A stretch of 64,000 bases of DNA from Antrodiella citrinella. Lineage: Eukaryota; Basidiomycota; Agaricomycetes; Polyporales; Steccherinaceae. The notes under the pieces were generated by a model. It did no database searches. It was not told the origin of the DNA and worked only from the letters and a program-made list of their open reading frames with translations. Of this stretch, positions 26,603-38,904 are shown piece by piece (the first letter of the stretch is position 1; each line of letters opens with the position of its first letter). A program made the translations under genes and the position numbers. The DNA is taken from positions 16,867 through 80,866 of the forward strand of contig SGPM01000101.1 of the NCBI GenBank assembly GCA_004802725.1. The letters are read 5' to 3'.

Positions 26603-27881
26603 ATGTCTAATCTCCCTACTTCTAATTTGAAGGAGACCTTGACTCCCAAGTCTATCAAGGTTCCTTCTGCCACTCCTGGTTGGAACTTGGACGCATGGCA
26701 GTATGTTCCGGAAGAGAAGTCTGCTCCCTATACCGTCATCGTCATGTACGTATTTTCATCCTGCATGGTATGTCTGATTGGCTAATAGTTGGTCGTGTGC
26801 AGGGCACATGGGTTGAGTGGTAACAAGACCATGGGCTTGAAGCAGTTCGCCGAGTTTTTCGTGAAGATGGGATATGCTGCTGTCGTCTTTGACTATCGTC
26901 GATGGGGCTCGTCAGGTGCAGGTTACGCCATCGCGCCCACGGGGAGCGTTGTACTGAACTCTTGTATCTAGATGGAAAACCTCGCCAGGTCTTGAAGGTT
27001 AACGAACAGCTCGAAGACTACAGGACGGTCATCAAGTATTGTCGTCAGCAGCCGGTATTCGATCCCAATAGGATTGTAGTGTGGGGTACGAGTTTTTCTG
27101 GTGCGTTGTTATATTTGCATGTTCCATCTTGGATCCATCAATAAGATATCCGGGAATATTCTTAGGTGGCCATGCTGTCTGCCTCGCAGCTGAGGTACGT
27201 TTCATTGCCTGACCGTCTGTCTGCTGTGCTCGATCTCACTTTACTTTCTAGCGAAACCTCAACGTCTTCGCGGCCATCGGTCAATGCCCATACCTTGGCG
27301 AGACGGTTGCGCCCTCATACAATTTTACCTTCCTGAAGACAGCAGGTTGCGCCATCTTGGACGTCATTAGGCAATCCCTCGGGTTCTCACCCTTGCTGAT
27401 CAACGCTACCTCTGAGCCGAAGACAGTTGGTGTGATGAACACGCATGACAGCAAAGCAGGAATGGATGCTATTGTCAGAAACGTCGAGGGAGCGTCAGTC
27501 GCAATTTGTTTATATTGTTCTGTACAATCGCTAATGCTGCTTCGTAGTGAATATCCAAACACGATCAACGCCTCTTCCGTATTCGAACTTGGATCCTACT
27601 CTCCGAAAGACAAGGCCAAAAACATTGAATGTCCCACGTTGATTGTTCACTGTTTGAATGATTCGCTGTGTCTGACTCCAGGAGCGGATGCGACTGCTAC
27701 TGCTTCGCCACATGTTCAGTATGAAACTTTGGATACAAGTGTGTTGATTCAGTTGTTCCGTTTAGTATTGTGTGAACTGACACGTAACATAGATCACTTT
27801 TCGATTTATCCCGGCGGAGATATGTACGAAGAGAACTTGAAGCTGCAGAAAGAATTTCTCCAGAAGCATGTGCCTGTGTAG
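26603..27881 (+). CDS. alpha/beta hydrolase
   Basis: Soluble serine hydrolase with no signal peptide, probably acting on an ester or peptide-like substrate that cannot be named. Exons join to give MSNLPTSNLKETLTPKSIKV, then VMAHGLSGNKTMGLKQFAEF (oxyanion-hole HG), YAAVVFDYRRWGSSDGKPRQ and the nucleophile elbow VVWGTSFSGGHAVCLA with Ser as nucleophile. The acid candidate is Asp in LIVHCLNDSLCLTPG and the histidine lies in HFSIYPGGDMYEENL. The triad therefore looks complete. The intron before the final exon recreates the His codon context cleanly. The layout matches the dienelactone-hydrolase/YcjY-like group rather than lipases. The start is set by the first ATG after the TATA box. The gene follows the SDR-like gene on the same strand, 471 bp downstream. 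Confidence 0.88.
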
Positions 27882-28415
27882 GCTTTAAGAGTTACTTGAT
27901 GTCCTTATTTCAAATTATTACCAAACTTACGAGATCGCATTGTTGTCTTGAGGTTGATTTGCAGTGCAACATCCTCCGCGAATTACTTTGATGACTAAAC
28001 AGTCTTAGGTAATTCCTTACATTAGGTCATGAATCTTGCGTGATCACTGAGTTCAGTACTTCAGTATCACAGCTGCTTGTTGGACAGAGGATGTCCGTGG
28101 TATTATGGTTTTTGCTATAAGCTATATGAGTGTCGTCAATAGAAGGTACTGTAGTTTATGCGGAGCAGTGTTCCCTCTTGTATATTCCAATTGGAGCGCT
28201 CGTTGCTACTTGCGCGTAGAAAGCCGTCACCAGTAACTATCTTTCCCAACTGCGCCGCCTATTGCAATGCTCGGTATCCTCATTCTTCCCTGGCCAGCAC
28301 CCTCGTTGTTATCTTGCAACTTCAAGTAAAAAGCAAGAGTCTCGGCGCTGAACGCCCTTCAAGGATCAGCGATCCAAACGTAGGAATCTCGGAACTGTGG
28401 AGATGCTAATAGGGT
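27882..28415. other. intergenic upstream of arabinokinase-like gene
   Basis: No coding exon is supported. The plus-strand open frame at 28158-28409 has no family match and ends just before the TATA-like element of the next gene. Confidence 0.4.
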
Positions 28416-28423
28416 TATATAAA
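28416..28423 (+). promoter_or_regulatory. TATA box of arabinokinase-like gene
   Basis: TATATAAA lies 43 bases upstream of the ATG at 28467. The spacing is short but usable and supports that ATG as the start. Confidence 0.45.
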
Positions 28424-28466
28424 TCAACAACATTGCGCAGACCCGACAGTTCTCAATTCCAGCATT

Positions 28467-30707
28467 ATGGTGCAGAACACTAGATTGTGCATTGTCTACT
28501 ACTGTTCCGGGCATGGTAAGTGACTTGTCAACATATGTGCATATAGCCACTGAACGCACGGGGATCACTAGGTTATGGCCATGCAACACGCGTGTCAGCA
28601 GTAGCGAGCCATCTACTGCGCTTGGTCCCCCAGCCTGCTGTTCATATCGTGTCGTCGGCGCCCGAGCATGTGTTCGCAGATAGCATTGCACTAGGAGGTG
28701 TGTACTCCGAGTCTGTTCGTTAGCAGACGTAGGGGACGCTGACGGCATCAATGTAGCACAGTATAGGCATGCAGACATCGACCCAGTAGTTGTGCAACCC
28801 GTTGCGTACGTGTCTTCGCTGTTGCTGAAGTCGGGGGGACTCAAGTTCTTCCAGATATCGCGTCGACAGACGCAAGAGCGTAGATGTCCTCCGATCGTTC
28901 TTGAAATCGAAGGGCAAGAAGATTGAAGAGGAGAAAGTATGGCTAGAGAACATTTGTGCGGACTGCGTTATGAGTGATGCCGCTTTCTTAGGATGGTAGG
29001 CTTCGCATTCATTTTGTCACCACCCTCGTTAGTCTGACTTCATCGCATCTCAGTTCCGCCGCCAACGCTGCTGGTCTACCGTCCATTTTGATCACCAATT
29101 TCTCGTTCGACTCGGTTTATTCATATCTTTCTACATCATTCATAGACCAAGACGAGAGCGCTGCAACACAGCAAAACGCCGACATGCTGCAAGCAGTACC
29201 TATCACCCAGATGGACGAAGACATACCCATACTAGAAGATGAGCTGGCTCCACTTGTCAACCAGATCATCGAAGGATACCGTTGTGCCAATTTACTTCTT
29301 CGCCTTCCCGGTGCTATCCCGATACCCTCCTTCAGTATATCACCGTCTCTGCCGTCTCCACAATGGGTAGATCCTCAGACGAAGGCATTTAGAGCGGAGG
29401 TATTATCTCACCTTACCAGTTCGCCTCTAGAATACCACCATCACCCCCACATTCCTTTCCCGCTGTCCAGTTATCCTCTACCACCAACGCCCTTAGCACG
29501 AAAGATCATTCTGACTCCTCTGGTCGTGCGATCGCCAAATCCCGAAGTCTATACTCCCGGAGGCAGAAAGGAACTACTGGATTCTTTGGGAGTCCCCGCG
29601 CCACTACAGGATCCTGCGTCCACGAAAATCCTTCTTATTTCGTTTGGCGGGCAGGTATTTCACAAACCGCATAGCAGATCCCATAGTCGTTCGCCTTCCA
29701 TCGCTGCGACGTCCCCTCAGTCGAGTGTCTTTTCCCCCGTCGAGAAGGTCCCTTCGGACTGTCTCATGGGCCTCGGGCTGTCGTACGATGGTCAATCGCG
29801 GTATGGTCTTCCCGAGGGTCCTACCCATGCCGAAGCTCTGTCCACTGCGCTGACCGAGGTATCTCTTAATACGCCGCCGAAGGCGCGAAGTAACACGACG
29901 AAGACGGATGAAGACGTAGTGAATCTTTCCAAAGCTTGCTCACCCATTGTAGTGCAACGACAACAATCTCAGTTCGTGGTCGCAGGAGCACCTCCCGCGT
30001 CCCTCCTGACCTCTCCAACTCAACCTACCTTCGTCTTTGCAGACATCGCCACTCCGGATGCTCGCCGTTCGGTATGGCTTAATGGCGACCTTGCGAATCA
30101 AGAAGAGGACGACATGTTACCGCAGTTGTTCCCGAATAACAGCTGGATCGCGATCGTGTGTGGTGTGTCGAAGACGTGGGCGGAGGCAGACGGGGAGCAG
30201 CTGCCTCATAATTTCTTCGTGGCGCCGAAGGAGATATATATGCCGGATGTGACGGCTGTTGCGGATGTGCTTCTGGGGAAGCTTGTGAGTTCACTGCGAA
30301 CGGTTTGGTGTTCATTCTACTTACTTTGTCTTATAGGGATATGGTACTGTCTCTGAATGCGTGGACGCATGCACACCGTTCGTATATGGTACGTTACCTC
30401 CTACCAGTCTTGATGTCCTCATTTCTTACTGCGATCGTGGTAAGTCCCTAGGCCTCTGTTCATCGAAGAGTTCGGCCTCCGGCTCCTGCTACAACAAGAA
30501 GGTGTTGGTGTCGAGCTCTCCCGCGCCTCCTATGAGTCCGGTGAATGGGCCAGCGCGATTGAGGAGGCATGGCAGAAAGGCCGGGCGCGCAAAGCTGAGA
30601 AACGAGAGGAGGGAGAGACAGGAAAGCGGAGGGAGGAGGGAAGGGTCATGGCTGAGACGATCGTGCAGTGGATCGAGGAGTGGAAGAAGGCTCAGGTGGC
30701 TGAGTGA
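28467..30707 (+). CDS. glycosyltransferase-like protein resembling L-arabinokinase N-terminal half
   Basis: The N-terminus MVQNTRLCIVYYC, then SGHGYGHATRVSAVA, is the glycine/histidine opening of the GT-B-like domain found before the GHMP kinase in plant L-arabinokinases. It continues with HIVSSAPEHVFADSIALG, YRHADIDPVVVQPVA, YRVDRRKSVDVLRSFLK, NICADCVMSDAAFLG and LPSILITNFSFDSVYSYL. A large exon (29040-30280) includes KILLISFGGQVF, interrupted by a Ser-rich insert of about 150 residues, and WIAIVCGVSK. The nucleotide-sugar-site region is GKLGYGTVSECVDACTPFVY joined to VPRPLFIEEFGLRLL. The C-terminus is a charged helix ending KKAQVAE. No GHMP kinase domain follows, so it is a stand-alone GT-like protein. 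Six or more short introns were joined; exons upstream of 29088 are short and easily missed. Substrate unknown. Confidence 0.85.
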
Positions 30708-30938
30708 CTTGTCAGAGAGAGTCATGTGTAGAGGTTTCAACAACAACATAGAACTAGATAGAGCATTCACGTAGATTTTGAGCAAACGGACAATAGAGAC
30801 TGGGTATTCCGGAATTTTAAGTTACTACATTGATACAACGACTGAGCGGAACTTACATAGACAGAGCAAAGCGAGATGATAGACAAGAGATAAGGCATTG
30901 TTGCGCGGGCATATCCAAGGGCGTCCACACGCACACGT

Positions 30939-33900
30939 TCACTCCTTCCACATCTCCCTCACCCTCAGGATGATGTTCGTACCCAAAGCAGAAAGCAAGA
31001 AGAACGACAAGAGTGTAGGGCCGTACTTGTCGTAGTACATACCGTCGGCGCGGCGCGTGCGGATGCTCCACGCGCGGTAGACGAAGATGATGCAAGAGTA
31101 TGCAATGGCGGCGAGTGCGACGAAAGTGAAGAGGCCAGCGCTAATGAGACCGGTCGTATCCTCGGGCTCGACGAAGTTGAGAAGCGTTGTGGCGATCGTG
31201 CCGATGTAGATTGCGAAGTGTAACCATTTCTGCATGAGAGGAAGATTTAGTAAGGGATGGACGCGTTGAGATGAAGATACTCACCAAGAATGTGCGCTCT
31301 GTGGCAAAGTAGACCTTAGGCTCAACGCGAACAGGCACCGATATTCTCTTGCCCGGCGGCGCTCTCCAATTCCTCTCCAATATCCGTTCGCTCTGTCTCC
31401 TAGCCCTGTTGACCTGGGACATACCCTCTTGCAAGTCCTCAGCGTCGTCGTCGTCGTCGTCGTCTTCATCAATAGCGTCCTCCTCTGTAACACGCTTTCG
31501 CTCCGCATCCTCTCTCAGCCGATCCCTCAATGTCTCATCGAACGCAGACGACGGTGCCAAAGGATCAATGGACAGCGCACGCGACTTCGCATCGTCCGCG
31601 AGAGCTTTACCAGTTGCTTTGCGGCCTTTCAAGAACGGCGTGCGTTCGTTTGCGTCCTCGTCGTCGGCGTCGTCGGCGTCGTCTTCTTCAGGAAAAGCCA
31701 TGTCCTTGGCTTTGACGTTGGTAGTGGTGGGATGTCGTGAATCGGCCAATTCGCGCTCTTTCATGTTCTTTTCGCGGATGGCAACAGCCTCTGCGAGGGC
31801 TGCGCCGGAAAGACCAGTAATTAGACCTTCGTCCTTGGCTAATATCGATCATCAACATTTGGGCATTGAAGCAAGATACACAATGCGATCACTTACCCGG
31901 AGCCATGTCCATATCCTCGTCCTCTTCCCCTTCAGATACCGGCTCAGCATAAGGACGTCGGGGTGAATCGGGTGTCAAGAAGCCAGAGTTGGGATGCTCG
32001 GAAGAGCTTGAACCCTTCGAACCACCATGTAAAGGACGCTCGATGGTAACGGCTCCAGTATCAGGCTTCAATATATCAGTTTCCACTGCAGGACAGATCG
32101 TCAGCTCCTATTAACCATGGGCTGTAGCGTCGTGAAACACTCACTTTGAGGTAGCCAGAAAGGCACGAGGTCAACACGGTTTGGTAGAAGCGTGGCGCAA
32201 CCATGAATGAATTTACTGCAAACCAATAAGACGAAACCCTTAATTTGTTGAATGTGAGAACAAAACATACCTGAACTATATCATAGGTCAGCTTTCATTT
32301 GAAACGGGTACGTAGAGTCGTGGCTCACCTTTGGTACAGCCTCCACCAAATGTGAAGAGACAAGCTCCGTGACCCACTGAGGCGGTTCCTGGCCGTACTG
32401 TGTCTGCAACTTGACCTCGAGGACACCGTACCTACGTCCTCTGAATCAATTGAGCGTTCAGCTTACAAAGAGGTACTTACTTGAACAGCTCCTTGTCTTC
32501 ATCGGGTAGCTGATTGAAGGGGTGGTCAACACCGATATCCGTCCTCCGCCAGTTGTTGCCGCAACGAGTCTTACCATCCCAGTTATCCTCCCTGACCATA
32601 GTCAACTCCGTATCGAGTGAGATACGAACACGGGCGTCGCCGGGAAGCTGGAATGCCGTTCGGTTGTAGAACGTCCTCACCACAGGCTTCAGTTGTTTGG
32701 TCAGAATGGAATATTGGACTTCGTTTGCCAGCTGAATCATAGAGTCGACTTCTTCCTGTTTCTTCTTGCCCTTCTTTACCAGTTCTTGGAACTCGTCGTC
32801 CATGATGTGCTCGCCGCGGAGGAACGCGTTGACGAGGTGTTCTTTGATAGGGAAGCGAGCCTTGACGGATTTCTCGCCTGTCCAATCTTCGCGATGAGTC
32901 TTACGCTCGACGAAGATAGTTTTGACGTCGACATCGCCGTACCAGCGCAGGCGGACGGCTTCTGCGCCCTCCGTCTTCTCGAGGCGACCGAGGTAGAGGT
33001 CGAGATCCTCATTGTCGAAGTATATGGAGGTGATAGCTGAATAACAAGTGAATACTCCGTCTACGATAGATAATGGGAGAGACAATACCGGAATCCTTTA
33101 TCTCAAATTCCTTATCGGGATTGAATACCAGCACGGGAAGGTGCTTCATGATGGCGAGCTTGAGATGCACGAGGTTGTCGGGGTGCACCCAGTACTTCGT
33201 CGTTTGACGAACGAAAGCACTCTGGCTGCCACCAGCGCTGGAATCACCTTGAACCGGGTGACCTCTGGTACGGACGAGATCATATAACTTAGACAATTTG
33301 ACGATGAGTCCATCCCAGTTGTACTTGTAAAATGGACGTTTTTCAAGGTAATCCTGAATGAATGTGGGTTTCAATGGGCGACTAGTTTGTTTGTCATGTT
33401 TCTGGTGTAAGAGCATCAGCGCACTAGTTGTGAAATGAATGACGTCATGAGACAGACCTTCAAGATCTTCATAAAGCCGGTGATATTCAGCTTGGTATAC
33501 AGCGCAAGGTCGTGTACATCTGCGACGAGCGTAGCAACTTCCTCCTCAAGGAGAATGAACTGGTCCTCGAGCGCATCTAGGGAATGTATACTGGCGTCGT
33601 CATCGGTATCGTCTTCGTCGTCTGAGCCTGCGTCCTGAGTAGCTCTGGATATTCTATGTTGTCGTTCAGCATCCGTGTCATGTGCATTTGCTGCTATGGG
33701 GTCTGTCTCCTCGTCCTGGCCGTCCACGACGTATTCCTCCGATACCAGTCGCTTCACCGACCTCTCTGCCTCCTTGATACGGCGAGACAGTTCGGAAGTC
33801 TGTACAACACATAAGGCAGGTTCCAGCGTTATTAGAATTTAGACTGCGTACCTTGGCCCTTTGAAAGTCGTGGATCTTATCCAGTTCCTTTTCCAGTAAC

Positions 33901-34158
33901 GCAGTGAACTGTTTCTCATCCTTGTCTGACCATCCACGAGCTGTTGTTCGATCCTATATTTTGGCGGCTGTGAATTTCGATGCCAACGCAACAATGTGAG
34001 AGAGTTGTCACCTTTAGTTCGCGCTTAAGTAGGTTGTAGTCAATATAGTATGGCCGCCACTCATTGTAGAGATCATGCTAGAAATGGTAGTGTCAGTGCT
34101 AAGGGTGTATGGTAGCCTCGAGGAAGTGACTGACTGTGATCTTTTGGCCAAACTTCAT
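30939..34158 (-). CDS. vtc4: VTC4, vacuolar polyphosphate polymerase subunit
   Basis: Catalytic subunit of the vacuolar transporter chaperone complex, which makes polyphosphate from ATP and moves it into the vacuole. An SPX domain starts at [19 protein letters not shown] (intron after ACA) and senses inositol pyrophosphates. The VTC tunnel domain has [51 protein letters not shown] and [16 protein letters not shown]; the basic residues and the [11 protein letters not shown] pattern are those of Vtc4, not Vtc2/3. A long acidic Ser-rich linker includes a run of seven Asp. The C-terminal DUF202-type membrane unit has three helices beginning [17 protein letters not shown]. Length is roughly 900 residues, longer than yeast Vtc4 because of the linker. 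About ten exons. Divergent from gtr2. Confidence 0.9.
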
Positions 34159-34885
34159 GGCAAGTCTGAGCGAGAAGTCAAGAAGCAGACGCCACCGGTG
34201 ACGAGGAGAGAGTTCACGCTGGAAAGAATAGGAAAAAGCAAGCAAGGGCAGCGGAATATATTCAACAAAACCACAAGAGGAACGGAACAGACGGTGTGAC
34301 AAGCGAACGTGCGTCGGTGCCCTATAAATGTCACGCGCGCCCTCTGTCACCGTGATCCGTGATCCGTGACCTGCCCGTAGCTGCAGGTCCGACTCCTTAG
34401 CGCCACTGCCAGTGGGCACTGAGTGTCATCGATGCTAGGTATTCAGGTAGCTCTGAACACATAATTACCTTGAGGTACCTTGGGCTCATCGTGGAGTCAC
34501 TCCGTAAGAAATGGATACCACCGCAAATCTTTAATTGTACAGGTGTGCCCAATTGGGTCTTCGGTCTGAATCAACAGTCAAAAGACGCATGTTGACGCGC
34601 GAGTCCTACGATCACATGTATATTTTATGAGCATTCCATGGGTGCCAACGCCGACTCAGTAAGCAGAAAGACAGTCTACACCCTTTGACCTTTGGCAACC
34701 TCCCTAGCGTACTCTGGTCAGGGCGCTTGAGCTTGAACGTTGAGGAACTGTGATTCTGAAATAATAATATTTTACGTACTAGATAACTATACCGCCCCCG
34801 CTCGCCGCGCGGTGCCCTTCAAGTTGTCTTCCAACGTCGTCCTACAAAGGCTGCTCGCCGTTATCAGCGCTGTCAAGCTTGATAA
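34159..34885. promoter_or_regulatory. shared divergent promoter, vtc4 / gtr2
   Basis: This 727-bp stretch separates the start codons of the minus-strand vtc4 gene and the plus-strand gtr2 gene. It must hold both promoters. I see no long open frame. A plus-strand CCTATAAATG at about 34320 points away from vtc4 and is far from gtr2, so I do not assign it. Confidence 0.5.
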
Positions 34886-36469
34886 ATGGAATCGCACAAT
34901 GGATACGGAAGCACATCGTCGGCCAGCCTCGCAACCCCGCCTCCAGTAATGGGCGACTCGGATAAGGTCATACGCACAAAGATCTTACTGCTTGGGCTAC
35001 GGAGGTATGTCAACCTACACATTGTCATTGCGAGGTTGTTGTTTACGTTGGCTAAGGTCCGGAAAGACATCAATATACGAGCATCTCTTTAACGACCTAC
35101 CTGCGAAGCAAACTTTCTACCTCGAGATGACCACTAGGATTACGCGACACACCTATGAGTGCGTGTATTCTCGCATTTGCCTTCTGGTAACGGTCTGAGC
35201 GGTGTACACCAGCACAGCCATACCCCTGGAGATATGGGATTGTCCCGGCAATATCAACCTGGAGAGTCTTGATGCTCCCCTGAATCAGTTCTCCTCCCTC
35301 ATCTTCGTCATTGATATCCAGGTAGGTCTGTTCATGGCGCATCCTGGTCAAGAGTGAACTCACATTGTATCGACAGGATTTGTACCAACAGCCAATTGAA
35401 AAGCTCGTCGACTATGTAATCACAGCTTATCATGAGAATCCGAACATGAACCTTGAGGTGTTCGTGCACAAGGGAGACGCATTGGCAGAGGACTACAAGT
35501 ATGGTGCGCATGTTTCACATTTCGGAGTCAGTATAACCCGGCGTGCTGATGCGATATTCCAGAAAACTTCTCGCATATTCAATCGCGTGTTCTGGATGAA
35601 CTCGCCGACATATCCACAGAATACGGACAGATCATGCTGAACTTCCACCTTACTTCTATATACGATCATTCTCTTCGCGAAGCCTTCTCGAAAGTTTTGC
35701 AGCGGCTGGTGTACTTCCTAGGTAATTATGAAGACCTCATCAACGTATTCTGCGCGGTACGTGAGGTCGACTTCTCTCAATAGCGTTTCAGGCTGACGGT
35801 GAATCCTCATAGAATTCTTCGTCTATCAAGACATTTTTATGTGATACCACGTCTCGTCTATACATCGCTACAGATTCCTCGCCAGTAGATCCGCAAGATT
35901 TTGGTCTCTGCGCTGATTACCTGCAGATGTTGAACTCATTTGGAGCCTTATACTGGTGAGTAAGAGTGTCACGGCTCCGAGCCAAAGTCTGCTAAGATTT
36001 ACATAGTTCTGTATCTGGAAGCCCTCCACGACATAGACTTGTGGCGGCACCGCCTATCCCCTCACCCACTCCTTCCAACCCTGCCTCTCCGCCGGGTCCC
36101 TTGTCGGCTATATCTTCTGCTTCACAAACACCGAAAGTGCAAGTGTTTCCTATACCCTCGGGGTCTTCAACCCCTCCGTCACGCACATCGTCATCTGCAT
36201 CGAGTTTCAAACCGGATCCATCGATAACAAGGACTTACAAGCTGAAGAACTTGTTCTATCCGAGTGCCTCGACCTCTCTATCACCTGCTTCCAACAACGC
36301 CAGAACTCTCGCGTATTACTTGATCACGCCTCGCCTCGCTCTTCTGACACTCCTTCCGACCTCGGTGTTCGAAGAGAAGAGAGGTCTTGTGGAATATAAT
36401 GTGGTCTTTCTACGACAAGGCGTGCAGGAGATATGCGAAGTGGAAGAGGAGGCACGGAGAGGGGAATAA
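34886..36469 (+). CDS. gtr2: Rag GTPase, Gtr2/RagC family
   Basis: Rag-type small GTPase that pairs with Gtr1/RagA on the vacuole or lysosome (EGO/Ragulator) and signals amino-acid status to TORC1. The ATG at 34886 opens MESHNGYGSTSS. The P-loop is built across an intron: KILLLGLRRSGKTSIYEHLF. Next come the switch region TFYLEMTTRITRHTYE, the G3 motif AIPLEIWDCPGNINLESL, FSSLIFVIDIQ and VFVHKGDALAEDYK, which takes the G4 NKxD place as HKGD. The roadblock-like C-terminal domain runs from IKTFLCDTTSRLYIATDSS to VEYNVVFLRQGVQEIC. Between them sits a Ser/Pro-rich insert of about 60 residues (near 36040-36200), which is not typical of yeast Gtr2. HKGD, rather than HKID/HKVD, is a minor variation. 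Seven or so exons. Confidence 0.9.
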
Positions 36470-36843
36470 GTGTCCGTCGTTCTATGTAGGTAACGTTCGT
36501 CTGTTCGTGTTTGACCGTCCTTTTAATACCATGTCGACGGCTTCTTTGCTATCCAGGACACTACTGCCTGGTTTCTTCTCACTGTCGGGGAACCGCGGCG
36601 ATATGGAGGTGTCGGTTAGATAAGATGAGATCTCGATCGAGGGTTCATAGAGTGGTGGGAGCCTGAAGGTAAAAGCGTGTTCACCTCGAGTCTGTCAGCG
36701 TTCAACAAACATGCGCCGCCTCTCATCCACCGCGCCGTTGACACGAGCAGCACTGTTCATATGTCCTCTTTACGTCCCCACTTTCAAATTCTGCTTCAAA
36801 CGACCTCGTCGTCGAGCCCCATCACTCTCTGGCAGTGTTCACC
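36470..36843. other. intergenic upstream of PRXL2-domain gene
   Basis: This 374-bp stretch holds the 3' region of gtr2 and the leader of the next plus-strand gene. The open frame at 36677-36871 runs past the start codon of that gene in another frame and has no family match. Confidence 0.4.
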
Positions 36844-38864
36844 ATGGCCGACCAGCACTCTACGAGAGTGAAGCGTAAACCACCTCCTTCGTTTCCGTAC
36901 TCCTCTCGATATCCTGTTCCTGACCCAAGTGATCCATTCGCACCGCTGGCGGCATTGCGCGAACGGGCACACTCCTCGAATGTCGCTTTGGTCACACCTC
37001 CCGACAACCCATACACATCGAACCCGAGGATAGCTTCACCGGATGTAACCACTGAGTCCGGTCACTCGCATTATATCTTGCATCCTGACGCTCAGCCGTC
37101 GGACTACTCACACAGCACCACCAGCAATCATTATACTCCCAAGAACGGTGATGTCAGGACGACACCCAGCCGTCCTTGGTATCACCTGACGTCGGGGTAC
37201 TTTTCAGAGGCTGCTAAACCACTACGTCCACCTCGTGCTAAAGGTCGGCCTGGCAGGGAGTCTGCTTCGTATTTCTCGGACGTTGACATCACATCAGATG
37301 TTATCCGTCAACAAGAGCTTCCCCGTCAACCTCATCATCCTAACCTTGCACGGTCTGGAGCAGAGCCACAGAGGAGACAGATAGATGTATCTGCACAGAA
37401 CAGAGGATCGGAATATCATTACCGCAGGCGGTCGAAGTCCGTCTTTGTTCTTCCTTCCAGCACTCCAGCCGCCAACACTGTTTCACCGAACATCAGTTCG
37501 CCGCCGCGGGCGGATCCGTCAAGACAGTACACCTATGATGATCGTCAATCTCATGGGTATAGATTCAATGAATACGAACTTGAATTTGACCAGTCCCAGG
37601 ATCGTCCGCAGGCATCTACAAAGAGGCATCCGAGCACTCGCTCCCGAGCCTCGACGAATTCAGATCGCAGTAAGCGACCTACGCCTCCCATGACTCCCGA
37701 CGACACCCTTAGTTCTACGAGCGTCAGCCCTCGTGACCGGTCGACTACTCGTTCAACCTCCTCGTCACCGCCTCGTGCTCGCGAGATACCCCAGTCTCAG
37801 ACAAAGACTCATGCGCCGTCTAAGCACAGACCGAGCAATATTCGCGTGGTTCGGGATCCGTTACCTAACGTGACACCTATCCAGGACACTCCTGCGAGTA
37901 TCCACAGTTCGGATTTCCCCCTCCTGCTCCCTCCCTCGCCCCCTTCCATCCCACCTTCCCCTACTCCAGTTTCTTCCCCAGCGCCCAACAATATGCAACC
38001 TCATGCCCATGTCACACATGCCACACATGCCCCTATGCCCCACACCGAATCTGAACCAGAAACACACCCTAGCCCAGAACCCATGAAGAGGAGGAGAGTC
38101 ACGAGTATCGATAGCATGCGGAGGAGGCTTCGTAAGTCGCCTGCAACTATTACTGGCATTAGAGGGAAGATGATCTCAAACCCGACCCCGGTGGTCTCGT
38201 CGCCAGGACGCAAACCGTCGTTCGCGAGTGATTCTTCGGTTTCTGTTGGTCACGGAAACGAAGTCTCGTCTGTGAGTACTTCCGCCGCGCGAGGGGGACG
38301 GTTGGCTGTGACGCAGCCTAGTCAGCGTCTCAGACCTGAGGAAGAAGTCAGGTCAGACACGAAGCCACCTCAGCAGATATTGTTGCCTAAGCCCAAGAAG
38401 TCGTTGAGCCATGTTGACCTGCATTTGAAGCCGTTGCCGAATCTGAGCCAGCAGGGAGTCTCGATGGTGGGGCCCAGCGGCAACATCAGCACGGCGAGCG
38501 CGATTGGTAACATTTCGCTACTTCGTCCTCCGGAGATGCGTGCGGCGACCAGGGACGACGACATCTCTGCCCCGTCAGACCAGGAAGTTCTCGTCCCACC
38601 ACCCCGTATGTCGTCCATACCAGCAGCTGCTCGAGCAGAAACCCAGCACTTCCGGGCTTGGGGAAGGCACGTTACGCGTACGCCTGCGCAGGCACCCCGA
38701 AAGACGGTGTTCATTGCTCGTCAAGAGTCGTATGAGTCGGAGGTGGAGGATGAGTCTACGTTCACTGCACTCATCGCTTTGCGGGAGCTGTTGTCTCCAT
38801 ATCCACTTCCCTCTGCTTTAGATAATTTGCACACCCGCCACGCTGAACCAGCGTCGGAGGAGCG

Positions 38865-38904
<40 letters not shown>

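Noticed and set aside
31349..31966. 205-codon plus-strand Ser-rich open frame
   Set aside because: Antisense to the acidic linker of VTC4; Asp/Glu codons read backwards give Ser/Val runs.
34319..34328. TATA-like CCTATAAATG in the vtc4-gtr2 intergenic region
   Set aside because: Orientation is wrong for vtc4 and it is more than 550 bp from the gtr2 start.
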